Program-made: the position numbers and the translations under genes | Shown here: positions 14,950-22,291 of the stretch, piece by piece | Position numbering within the stretch: the first letter of the stretch is position 1 | Layout: every line of letters starts with the position of its first letter | Source: a virus | Virus record (IMG/VR): IMGVR_UViG_3300035661_000247 | Coordinates: 1 to 30,458 of that record | Strand: one strand, 5' to 3' | Length of the DNA: 30,458 bases | Notes under the pieces: generated by a model | Told to the model about the DNA's origin: nothing | The model's input: the letters and a program-made list of their open reading frames with translations, nothing else | Database searches by the model: none

Positions 14950-17322
14950 TCATTTCCGGTCGAACTCCCTCAACTCTGCCATGTTGCGCCCGATCTTGGC
15001 ATCAGCCACGAACTTCAGTTGAGGCTTCCAACCAACTTTTTCAAACGGAAGCGACTCCATCAACTCCAGTTCGCGCTTCACGTAGAACTCGTAGTTGTCC
15101 TCTGGTATGTAGACGTACTTGGCGTCATGGATGGCCCCGAAGCAGGGAGCTTCCTTAAACCAGCCCTGCTGATGGGAGATCGCAATAGCCCAGATCATCA
15201 TGTCAGACAGGCAGCTCTGCACCGGACTGTTGATGGCCTGGCGTTCAGCACCCGCCTGCACTTCGCGCTTCACGCTATTGATCAGCGGGAGATGGCGCAC
15301 CCGGCCCAGGGGGGAGGTGACGTACCCATGCTTCCGTGCGAAGGCTTTGTAGGTCTTGTGGTACTCCGGCAGACGGTAATACGTCTCGAAGAATCCCGAG
15401 CGGAACTTGTCCGCCTCCTCGAAGGAGAGCTTAACGCCGTAGTTCAGTTCCGCGTAGCTCTGGAACCCTTCTGTTCCCATGCCATAGATCAGCCCGAAAT
15501 TACCCGCTTTGCCAAGCTGCCGTATGCGGTCGAACATCTCCTTATTCGTCTTTTTCAGGGCCAGCATTTCCTCGTAACTGTAGCCAGCGAACCGACCAGA
15601 GGTTATGACGTGCAAGTCCATGCCCCGGGCATACGCCTCTATCATGGTCTCATCGTTGGCTATACAGGCGATCACCCGCAGTTCACCTTGAGAGTAGTCG
15701 TTCTCCAGCACAAGCATTCCTGGCGGGGCTGGGAAACACTTACGTAGCTTCTTCGCCCATTTAGTATGCTTTGGTATGGTCTGGAACGCAGGGTCTCTAC
15801 ACGACAACCTCCCAGTATTGGTTCCCCCTTCACCTTCATCCTTGTTACCCGCAAAGAAGTAATATGAGGGGTGGAATCTTCCATCACTACGAATGTGCTT
15901 TTGGAACCCATACACGTAGGTGGCAAGCGTCTTCGTGGCCGAAGAGAAGTCCTTCAGCAGTGCGACGAACTCCGTGGCTTCGGGTACTTCCTTGAACATC
16001 ATCAGGTGATCCAAAGAGGTGCTCGGGGCTCCGGTCTTCTCCGTGGTCATCTTAGGCTTCAAGTTCAGGCCCATCGGGGAGAACATAAAATCCACCAACA
16101 GACTGGCCTTGGTCAGGTTCAAGCCACCCCTCTTGTCTGGGTCATGGTGTTTGGCTACCAATCGCCCCCCCATGATACTCTTAGCCTTGGTGGTCAGCGT
16201 GTCGAGTTCACCTAGAAGGTCTGTCTCCAATTCCTTGTAGGCGTCCATGTCCACCAGCACGCCACCGCGCTCCACCATCTCGAAGGCTCGGGCCGCAGGG
16301 TGGAGGATGTTCACGTAAAAGCCTGCCAGTGCCGGTGTCTTCAGCAAGTCCTGCTTCATCACTTTGCGGACACGCAGACAGCCATCCGTATCACCCCCAG
16401 CGTAGGGCAGCAGGGTCTCTGGTGGAACCAAGTCCATCCGACTCTTGTCAATCTGCCGATCAAACTCGTCCGAGTAACCCCCCAACTCAGGAGCATAGAT
16501 TTTCACATGGACATCCAGTCCGTTCGAGCGGTTCTCATCAAGCAAAGAGCCTACGAGGGTGGTGTCGAACTTGAAGTTCGTGCATTCCAGGCGGGCCCTC
16601 ACAGCGACCCAGTGAAGATCGAATTTCAGGTTCGCACCACCAAGGCTCACCTTGGGGGTATTCAGGAACCAGCCCAACTGCTCCAAGAACTCCATATCCG
16701 ACAGCCCCGCTTCCTCCGCCTTCCGGCTATCGAAGCGTTTCACGTAGGACTTGCCTGGTTCAACCGATACTTGCACCGTGACAATGTATGCGCCTGGGTG
16801 ATCATCTTTTGGGAGCAGATAGGGGTCTAGTCCCACTGTCTCCAAGTCCAGTGTGGATTCGACTGGCTTTCCAGTCTCAGCGAACAGGGCGTCAACCCTA
16901 GCGTTCACCTCCTTAAAGTCGTCCACGTATTTGTACTCCCCCAACACAGGGCTCTTGGAACCAGTCTTGGCGAAGCGGCAGGCAGTGCCAACATCGGTCA
17001 ACAGATCGACGTACTTGCCGTAGTCCATGTCCACAATCCCGGGGGCGTAGCTGAACATGATCGGGCAACCAAAGGTCTCGTGCCCGAAGTAGCTGCCTCG
17101 AAGACTTGTGGTGGTTCGCCCCTTGGGCACCACCTTCATAGTCTCCATCAACAGCTTGGGGTCGTTCCCCAACGCCAAAATGACCACAGCCCCCTGCACT
17201 TTGGGGGTAGTAGTCAGGTCATTCACAATCTGGATGTCCAGGCCATTGAACCCGGACAGAACCGGGGACAGGGCCGTGAGCACCTTAGCTTGCGAGTCTT
17301 TGCACCAAATTACCAGAGACAT
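14950..17322 (-). CDS. Family A DNA polymerase with 3'-5' exonuclease, 790 residues
   Basis: Replicative polymerase. The exonuclease domain has Exo I (DLE, Asp159 and Glu161), Exo II (NLKFD, Asp235) and Exo III (YAGGD, Tyr307 and Asp311). The polymerase domain has motif A DYSQGELR (Asp542), motif B RQLGKAGNFGLIYG (Arg601, Lys605, Phe609, Tyr613) and motif C IHDA (His732, Asp733). Two departures from the usual pattern are Gly for Ile in DYSQIELR and Ala for Glu in HDE. Phe609 is at the position of E. coli Phe762. The N-terminal 130 residues are not a recognised domain. The gene overlaps the upstream gene by 38 bases, with a weak Shine-Dalgarno, so translation is probably coupled. It is the last gene of the replication transcript, before a terminator. 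Confidence 0.95.
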   Translation of the reverse strand: MSLVIWCKDSQAKVLTALSPVLSGFNGLDIQIVNDLTTTPKVQGAVVILALGNDPKLLMETMKVVPKGRTTTSLRGSYFGHETFGCPIMFSYAPGIVDMDYGKYVDLLTDVGTACRFAKTGSKSPVLGEYKYVDDFKEVNARVDALFAETGKPVESTLDLETVGLDPYLLPKDDHPGAYIVTVQVSVEPGKSYVKRFDSRKAEEAGLSDMEFLEQLGWFLNTPKVSLGGANLKFDLHWVAVRARLECTNFKFDTTLVGSLLDENRSNGLDVHVKIYAPELGGYSDEFDRQIDKSRMDLVPPETLLPYAGGDTDGCLRVRKVMKQDLLKTPALAGFYVNILHPAARAFEMVERGGVLVDMDAYKELETDLLGELDTLTTKAKSIMGGRLVAKHHDPDKRGGLNLTKASLLVDFMFSPMGLNLKPKMTTEKTGAPSTSLDHLMMFKEVPEATEFVALLKDFSSATKTLATYVYGFQKHIRSDGRFHPSYYFFAGNKDEGEGGTNTGRLSCRDPAFQTIPKHTKWAKKLRKCFPAPPGMLVLENDYSQGELRVIACIANDETMIEAYARGMDLHVITSGRFAGYSYEEMLALKKTNKEMFDRIRQLGKAGNFGLIYGMGTEGFQSYAELNYGVKLSFEEADKFRSGFFETYYRLPEYHKTYKAFARKHGYVTSPLGRVRHLPLINSVKREVQAGAERQAINSPVQSCLSDMMIWAIAISHQQGWFKEAPCFGAIHDAKYVYIPEDNYEFYVKRELELMESLPFEKVGWKPQLKFVADAKIGRNMAELREFDRK

Positions 17323-17719
17323 CGAAGTCTATCCATTTTTCGTCTTTGAACTCAAACCCTGCCACTACCGCAGCGAGGGGCATACTCCCAAGGGTCTTCT
17401 CCATCTTTCCGGTGCAGAAGGTATCAACATCCTTGGACTTCAGGCCAGCACGATCACCGTCGAACATCACGCAGCGAAGACGCTGGCCTTGCTGGTCACA
17501 TATTAAGTACACCCATAGGGACTTTCGGATGCGGACAACCAGGGTAGCACGAGTGGCCCCTAGTTCATCAGTCCGCCCAACCGATTCGCTCTTCAGTGTC
17601 CAGGGGCCGATCTTGAAAAACTGCTCTTTGTGCGCCCGGAACTTGCCCTCCAAAAGATACAGGGGCATCTGCACAGCGTCCGCGAGAGGAAACAACAGAG
17701 CTTCGTTAAATTTGAGCAT
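17285..17719 (-). CDS. Hypothetical protein, 144 residues, upstream of DNA polymerase
   Basis: The ATG at 17719 overlaps the upstream stop (TGATG) and is preceded by GGAGGTG. The protein begins MLKFNEALLFPLADAVQMPL and appears as a soluble mixed alpha/beta protein; no motif is recognised. Its last 38 bases overlap the start of the polymerase gene in another frame. A partner of the polymerase is possible from the overlap, but this is only positional. Confidence 0.75.
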   Translation of the reverse strand: MLKFNEALLFPLADAVQMPLYLLEGKFRAHKEQFFKIGPWTLKSESVGRTDELGATRATLVVRIRKSLWVYLICDQQGQRLRCVMFDGDRAGLKSKDVDTFCTGKMEKTLGSMPLAAVVAGFEFKDEKWIDFDVSGNLVQRLAS

Positions 17720-17958
17720 CACAGCACCTCCAGAATCAGTTCATCGCCCTTAATTTCGGCCTTTGCTGACCCGATCTCCACGCCATACCAGAACAGGCGG
17801 AACTCCCACTCCTTGCCGGGTTTGCGGGACACCAGAAACGCCTGGGTCATGGTATTCGACAGCGCCGGCAGAGGAGAAGGGAACACACAGGACTGACCTA
17901 CTTTGACCTCCTTGAAGCGTTCTAGCAGGCCCTTTCCTTGGGGGGAAGTTATCTTCAT
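17719..17958 (-). CDS. Hypothetical protein, 79 residues
   Basis: Starts at ATG 17958, overlapping the upstream stop (ATGA), and ends overlapping the next start. The product has a strand-rich middle (TQAFLVSRKPGKEWEFRLFW) and no membrane segment. It belongs to the same transcript as the DNA polymerase. Family not recognised. Confidence 0.7.
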   Translation of the reverse strand: MKITSPQGKGLLERFKEVKVGQSCVFPSPLPALSNTMTQAFLVSRKPGKEWEFRLFWYGVEIGSAKAEIKGDELILEVL

Positions 17959-18749
17959 GCGTCCACCTTTATCTGATTGGCACTGGTGACTTGGCGCTGG
18001 AAGTCAATCTCCAGACCCATGACGAAAGCCCCGATGATGCGGGATACAGGTACATTCGATTGATCGAAGTGAATCGACCAGTGCTCCGCCCCTGCCTTGG
18101 ACATACCACAGGCTTTCAAGCGCTGTGCCTCATAGTCACTGGGCAGGCCCTCCGCCCGGATGCTTACCTTGCCATACCCTGTCACCCGGGCAGCCAGCTT
18201 GACGCGGGGCGAGATCGCCACCGTGTAGTAGATACTGCCACTAGATGAACCGTGCACCGGCTGACCGAGTGCCTTGGCCTCCAGCAGGCGGATAGGCGTC
18301 GATGTGGGCTTGGGTTCGTCATCCACAGGGGTAGAGGGTGCTGCCTTGGTTTCGGGGACTTTGTGGCTCGTGTTATCCTCGTTGCCAACCACCTTCGGGG
18401 GGTTTGGTTCAGCAGGTTGAGGATTGACCGGCTCCGTGGGTACTACCACGGACACCCAATTCAACGCCCCCACCACCTCCTTCAGCAATGCAATCAATTG
18501 CACGGCAGATGCCTCGAACGCCACCGGGTCAGTCGATCCCTTCATGAGGCTCGTCGTGCTGGCGGGCAGCGTCACCGACTTGTTCGGGATACCAAACTTC
18601 GACATGTTGGCAGTCACCGAATAAAACGCCAGCGTGAACTCCACGCCAGCGGCACGCGCCGCCTTGTACATCTCCACCCCACCGGGGGGCAACTTCAGAA
18701 ACAGTTGATCGTTTCCACTCGGGTTCTTCATCTTAATCTCCACAGGCAT
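17955..18749 (-). CDS. Hypothetical protein with Pro-rich linker, 264 residues
   Basis: The ATG at 18749 has the standard AATGGAGTGATAAA ribosome binding site and the promoter at 18784-18812 just upstream. Residues 1-105 form one folded part (LFLKLPPGGVEMYKAARAAG), residues about 105-150 are a Pro/Thr/Glu-rich linker, and residues 155-264 form a second strand-rich part. I recognise no family. A copy of the 14-bp element falls in the first part (VQLIALLKE). It opens the transcript that leads to DNA polymerase. Confidence 0.75.
   Translation of the reverse strand: MPVEIKMKNPSGNDQLFLKLPPGGVEMYKAARAAGVEFTLAFYSVTANMSKFGIPNKSVTLPASTTSLMKGSTDPVAFEASAVQLIALLKEVVGALNWVSVVVPTEPVNPQPAEPNPPKVVGNEDNTSHKVPETKAAPSTPVDDEPKPTSTPIRLLEAKALGQPVHGSSSGSIYYTVAISPRVKLAARVTGYGKVSIRAEGLPSDYEAQRLKACGMSKAGAEHWSIHFDQSNVPVSRIIGAFVMGLEIDFQRQVTSANQIKVDA
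18489..18502. repeat. 14-bp dispersed element, copy 9
   Basis: Exact copy, reading TGCAATCAATTGCA on the plus strand, inside the 264-residue hypothetical gene, translated as VQLIAL. Confidence 0.95.
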
Positions 18750-18783
18750 TTTATCACTCCATTGAAAAGCCGATGTACTTTCT

Positions 18784-18812
18784 ATCGTAGTACAATTTTA
18801 CAAGTTTGTCAA
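18784..18812 (-). promoter_or_regulatory. Promoter of the polymerase transcript
   Basis: TTGACA (18812-18807), 17 bases, TACGAT (18789-18784). The -35 box overlaps the TGA stop codon of the preceding phosphatase gene. The same TTGACAAAC start is found at five other promoters in the window. Confidence 0.8.
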
Positions 18813-19585
18813 ACGGTGGCCCAAATATTTCGAGCTGATTCCACCGGATGAATCTGCTTGGCTGCCGATGACAACGGGGCCGGTGTTTTCTTCGACAGGG
18901 ATGACCCCGACGAACCCAGTGAGCCCTTGCTCTTGGGCACCTGCCGCGCACTCTGGGTGTTGGCTGTGAGTGCCGAGGACTTGCCCCAACTGGATGAATG
19001 CTTGTGCTCCCCGTAGTATTCTCCCCCGTGGTAATCACCTCCGTACAGGTGCGCCTTCGAGCCCCCTATCTTCTTGATGCCGTAGTGCTCGTGCAGGAAG
19101 TTCACCTGCTCAGCGCTCTCCACAGCTCGGTGACAGTAATTCTCACGCACGTAGGTGATGGCGTCCTCCGTGCCAATCATGTACCTGACCAGGGCGGCTA
19201 GGAAAGTGCCGGTGCGCCCATGCCCACCAATGCAACCTGCATGCAACTTCTTCCCCGCCCTGATCTGCTCCGCCGCCCATACCACCATCTTCTTAAACTC
19301 CGTGACGTTGCGAGGTGCCGCACCATCTGCAACGTAGAACAGCACCTCTATCTTGCCCCCGGGGTTCCAGGGGAAACTGTCCGGAGTCAAACGCATACCG
19401 CTATCAAAGCCTATGTAGATGTCCGCATCCGGAACCGAAGGGGTGATGCAGCTTCCTCCGTACACCTTCAGATCGCCACCTAGGTCGAGGGCAGGGTGGG
19501 TCTCATAACACCGCTTGGGGGCACCTCCCTTATGGCGGTAGTGATTGAGTTCATCGCTGAACGAGTCAAATGATTTCTTGCTCAT
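18809..19585 (-). CDS. CX5R cysteine phosphatase (dual-specificity type), 258 residues
   Basis: The motif HAGCIGGHGRTGTFLAAL carries the cysteine-phosphatase P-loop (Cys118, Arg124) found in protein tyrosine/dual-specificity phosphatases and related RNA 5'-phosphatases. The loop VADGAAPRNV with Asp88 could supply the general acid. Following residues TYVRENYCHRAVESAEQ resemble the second phosphatase at 20689-21216. Residues 170-258 are a Gly/His/Tyr then Ser/Lys-rich low-complexity tail. The ATG at 19585 has CAATGGAGTGG upstream; the GTG nine bases earlier lies in that site. Substrate is unknown: phosphoproteins, phospholipid or 5'-phosphate RNA are all possible. Confidence 0.85.
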   Translation of the reverse strand: MSKKSFDSFSDELNHYRHKGGAPKRCYETHPALDLGGDLKVYGGSCITPSVPDADIYIGFDSGMRLTPDSFPWNPGGKIEVLFYVADGAAPRNVTEFKKMVVWAAEQIRAGKKLHAGCIGGHGRTGTFLAALVRYMIGTEDAITYVRENYCHRAVESAEQVNFLHEHYGIKKIGGSKAHLYGGDYHGGEYYGEHKHSSSWGKSSALTANTQSARQVPKSKGSLGSSGSSLSKKTPAPLSSAAKQIHPVESARNIWATV

Positions 19586-19603
19586 AGTTTCCACTCCATT
19601 GGA

Positions 19604-20656
19604 TTATGCATGTGCAAGGCTCTTGGCCTCACGGGTATAAACCGGCACTTTTTGGCCGGGAAACGCTTCCCACTCTCCAACAACCATGAACTTCCCGTCC
19701 TTGGTCTTGGTGGGCTCGACGGGCTTAGGTGGCACCATCACGTCTTGGTCTTTCTTCTCTTTCGGGTACGTGTGCAGTGCGCCGAGGCTTTCTACCTTGT
19801 ACCAGTCAACGTAGTCTCCTATCTCATTCGGTAACTGCTGCTTCACCGTCCGGCAAAGCGACTGCACCCCAGGGTCAATGAAACTTACAGGCAGGTGCTT
19901 GGTTCCTGCGATCACCAGTTCTGGCACCTGACCACTGCGCTGAACATCCAACACCTTGTAGATGTCACTCGTGTACATGTGATACATCATTCCCTTGTTA
20001 AACATCGGGCCGTTGTTGTGGGCCAACGTGTACGCCGTGTCCACCATCATCTCCAGGCTGGTCTTGCCGTTCACAAAAGCGGCGATGGTGGCTGCGATAT
20101 TAGCCCAGGCCTTGCCCCCGTAGCCACCACTGAACGACCCCTTGGTGAAGATGTAGACAAGACTATCAAGGTACGGGCCAAGCGGCATCACCGGTGGGTT
20201 CGACAGGAATTTGCTGACCGCACCGTCCGAAGAACCACCCTTGATCGACAGATTGAAACCATAGGCCACCTCCCCGAACTTGGGCACGAACTTCTCCTGC
20301 CACGTTGCTGTGGTGGAGTTCTTGATATGGCGGGACTCTCTGGTCACGATCAGCAGCATGTAGAAAAACATTCGCTGACCCTGAGAAACTATGCACTTGA
20401 GGTATGCATCCATCACCTGCGCCGCCCATTCAGGCAGCTTCTCATGAGGCGTGAAGTTCTTGCGAACAATCGCCGCTAGGTGGTTCAGAGCGTAGAACTC
20501 AAGGGCATCCATGTCAGGTATCTTGTAGCCACAGCTACTCTTGAACTGCTTGCAATTGATTGCAACCGATGGCGTATGCACATGAGCATGACTCACCACC
20601 TTCAACTGGGGGACAGACTCGTAATAAGTCCGAGTCCCTGGGACTTCGTATTTCAT
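19604..20656 (-). CDS. Uncharacterised protein between two phosphatase genes, 350 residues
   Basis: The ATG at 20656 has CAATGGAGTGAGCC upstream and its own promoter at 20690-20718. The protein is soluble and mainly helical, with recognisable stretches FSGGYGGKAWANIAATIAAF and AYTLAHNNGPMFNKGMMYHM, rich in His, Asn and Gly and possibly an active or binding site. I do not recognise a family. It sits between two related phosphatases, with only 18 bases to the next gene, so it is probably co-expressed with the second one. The 14-bp element is in the coding region (VAINCK). Confidence 0.75.
   Translation of the reverse strand: MKYEVPGTRTYYESVPQLKVVSHAHVHTPSVAINCKQFKSSCGYKIPDMDALEFYALNHLAAIVRKNFTPHEKLPEWAAQVMDAYLKCIVSQGQRMFFYMLLIVTRESRHIKNSTTATWQEKFVPKFGEVAYGFNLSIKGGSSDGAVSKFLSNPPVMPLGPYLDSLVYIFTKGSFSGGYGGKAWANIAATIAAFVNGKTSLEMMVDTAYTLAHNNGPMFNKGMMYHMYTSDIYKVLDVQRSGQVPELVIAGTKHLPVSFIDPGVQSLCRTVKQQLPNEIGDYVDWYKVESLGALHTYPKEKKDQDVMVPPKPVEPTKTKDGKFMVVGEWEAFPGQKVPVYTREAKSLAHA
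20551..20564. repeat. 14-bp dispersed element, copy 10
   Basis: Exact TGCAATTGATTGCA on the plus strand, inside the 350-residue gene, in a reading frame (AINC) different from most coding copies. Confidence 0.95.
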
Positions 20657-20688
20657 GGCTCACTCCATTGATGCCGTTGTACGTGGTG

Positions 20689-21216
20689 TTATTCTGCCAG
20701 AATTTCGAGGTTTGTCAAATCAGTGAGGCAATTTTTCCAGCGAAAAAACGACATAAAACGTGCCCACTTCAGTTCTTTCACCACCTCAGCAGGGACTTCG
20801 TAGTCCATCACGAAGTGGTACTGGGCGCTGGTCTCCACAGCATGGCTGTAGTAGTGCTCACGGACGAACTCCACTGGATTCTCTACCCCAAACGCCTTGG
20901 CGAGGATTGCTAGAAAAAGCCCGGTACGGCCACGGCCAGCCATGCAGCCCACGTACAGCACCTTGCCTCTCGTGATCGCCTTCACCGCCTCCAGCAGTCC
21001 ACGATCCAACACGATCTTGGGTGGCACCTGGAAGTCAGGCGTAGGGATGTCGATCTCACAGGGGCGACGAATCTCCGCTGCCATCTTTACACCGATGAAC
21101 TTCTTGCTCCTGGGCTTCTTGGTGTACGGGCCACCAAAAACGAGATAGTGCTTCTTCTTGCGCAAACTCAAGGCCAAATGGCCGTTACCGACGCCTAACT
21201 TTGGTTGTTTTTGCAT
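20689..21216 (-). CDS. Second CX5R cysteine phosphatase, 175 residues
   Basis: The motif YVGCMAGRGRTGLFLAIL has the P-loop Cys91 and Arg97, and EFVREHYYSHAVETSAQYHF aligns with the same region of the phosphatase at 18809-19585, so the two are paralogues. DIPTPDFQVP (Asp61) may hold the acid loop. It lacks the low-complexity tail. The ATG at 21216 has AAAGGAGTGTAACAA upstream; it lies within the end of the preceding gene by 32 bases. Its last codons overlap the promoter of the next gene. Substrate unknown. Confidence 0.85.
   Translation of the reverse strand: MQKQPKLGVGNGHLALSLRKKKHYLVFGGPYTKKPRSKKFIGVKMAAEIRRPCEIDIPTPDFQVPPKIVLDRGLLEAVKAITRGKVLYVGCMAGRGRTGLFLAILAKAFGVENPVEFVREHYYSHAVETSAQYHFVMDYEVPAEVVKELKWARFMSFFRWKNCLTDLTNLEILAE
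20690..20718 (-). promoter_or_regulatory. Promoter of the 350-residue gene
   Basis: TTGACA (20718-20713), 17 bases, AGAATA (20695-20690), inside the 3' end of the second phosphatase gene. It is one of the TTGACAAAC family. Confidence 0.65.
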
Positions 21217-21535
21217 TTGTTACACTCCTTTGTCGTTGACGATACAGGACACGAACTTGTCCAACGTAGTCGCAGTGGTCACATCCACTGCCTTCACAGT
21301 GTTCGCACTCTTCGTGCACCACCATATCCATCGACCCATAACGGGTCACTTCCTTGATCCAGTGATTCATCCTGGTGACGTGTGCTCCCTTGACCTCGAA
21401 CAACCACTGATGGAACCTACAATTGCCGAGTCCGTGGGTAACGATGGCCGCACTCTTCACCATCTGCTGAAATTCATCCCAGCCGATGCCTTCGTCGGTC
21501 AGGACTTCTTGCACTTCAGGACTTGCGGTGATCAT
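21185..21535 (-). CDS. Hypothetical protein with C-terminal CxxC metal site, 116 residues
   Basis: I use the ATG at 21535 (MITASPEVQEVL) because GGAGG lies five bases upstream. Residues about 78-92 contain CEHCEGSGCDHC, two CxxC pairs in a DnaJ-like zinc-knuckle arrangement, followed by a basic C-terminus. The N-terminal part is helical. It overlaps both neighbours, so all are probably translated together. A small metal-binding, perhaps nucleic-acid-binding, protein; no family is recognised. Confidence 0.75.
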   Translation of the reverse strand: MITASPEVQEVLTDEGIGWDEFQQMVKSAAIVTHGLGNCRFHQWLFEVKGAHVTRMNHWIKEVTRYGSMDMVVHEECEHCEGSGCDHCDYVGQVRVLYRQRQRSVTNAKTTKVRRR

Positions 21536-21800
21536 TCTGGCCTCCAAGTCTCCTAATCTTCACTTCTTTCGGCGCTTCGATTGCGATGCGGGATGAAGCA
21601 CCAAAGTATTTCTCCTCCGATACCCCACAACTGAGGAATACATTAGGCAGGACTTCCGTGCGCTCTCGATCCGTGATCAGGAACTTCTGCTTTCCGATCA
21701 GCACCTGAACGTGGGTTCCATTCGAGACATCGACCACTTCGAGGATCGAGTCACCCACCTGAACCTTGCTTCCTTTGCTTACACCAATACTAAGGGCCAT
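21516..21800 (-). CDS. CsrA-like small protein, 94 residues
   Basis: The start is the ATG at 21800 (MALSIGVSKGSKVQVGDSIL), with CAATGGAGTGAATAAA upstream; the open frame continues further upstream but is in the wrong frame of the preceding gene. The first part (SKGSKVQVGDSILEVVDV) and the last part (SRIAIEAPKEVKIRR) resemble the two halves of the CsrA/RsmA RNA-binding fold, in which IGDxI and RIGIxAPKEVxVxR are typical. About 38 residues (VLPNVFLSCGV in the middle) are inserted between them. CsrA proteins bind GGA in mRNA leaders and control translation. The resemblance is by eye and needs a structural check. Confidence 0.7.
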   Translation of the reverse strand: MALSIGVSKGSKVQVGDSILEVVDVSNGTHVQVLIGKQKFLITDRERTEVLPNVFLSCGVSEEKYFGASSRIAIEAPKEVKIRRLGGQNDHRKS

Positions 21801-21832
21801 TTTATTCACTCCATTGATTGCATGAGTTAATT

Positions 21833-22291
21833 CTAATCTAGTCCGAGCAAGTACGAAGCCTTGCTCGTCAAAGTCCACGTCGAGCCACCCACCATCCCAC
21901 GCCTGGAAGTCACGGAGGTGACAAGTCCCCTCGCCCGAAGGATGGTTAGGTAGCTGGACACGTCCGAGGTCGTGTAATCCTTTCCCATCTCCTGCAACCG
22001 TTCGGTTACTTCTCCAGAACTGGCCTCGTCTTCCACCGTGAGTATCATCAACGTCTCCCACAGCTTCGTGCCCTTGCGAGGCAGCTTCACATCGTCCCCA
22101 GAGTCGTTGTGCTCTATCTCGATGCTTTGAAGCGTAGTGGCTACTACTTTCAGGTAGCCGCACATGCAACGATGAATGAGGTCGCAGTTGGTCTTCTCGA
22201 ACCATGAGGACATCGAACCACACTTCGGGCACTCTAGTTTCATGCTGGGTACTCTCTTCGGGTATTCCGGCATTGTAGAGCATCTTCTCAT
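21833..22291 (-). CDS. Zinc-ribbon plus winged-helix protein, 152 residues
   Basis: Starts at ATG 22291, overlapping the upstream stop (ATGA); the ATG at 22243 (MKLECPKCGS) is an alternative and perhaps better start, as it places the zinc ribbon at the N-terminus. CPKCGS with the later C and CMC form a four-cysteine zinc ribbon. Residues 70-152 (KLWETLMILTVEDEASSGEV, TSDVSSYLTILRARGLV, TWTLT) look like a winged helix-turn-helix. This points to a DNA-binding regulator, and it is the only clear such protein in the window, so it is a candidate for recognising the 14-bp element. Confidence 0.75.
   Translation of the reverse strand: MRRCSTMPEYPKRVPSMKLECPKCGSMSSWFEKTNCDLIHRCMCGYLKVVATTLQSIEIEHNDSGDDVKLPRKGTKLWETLMILTVEDEASSGEVTERLQEMGKDYTTSDVSSYLTILRARGLVTSVTSRRGMVGGSTWTLTSKASYLLGLD

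Noticed and set aside
21812-21823. ATTGATTGCA upstream of the CsrA-like gene as a degenerate element
   Set aside because: It matches 10 of 14 bases, but the match arises largely from the ribosome binding site CAATGGAGTG followed by chance bases; the left arm is absent.
21801-22283. N-terminal extension of the CsrA-like gene
   Set aside because: The open frame extends through the zinc-ribbon gene, but its translation there is atypical, and the ATG at 21800 has the standard CAATGGAGTG ribosome binding site.
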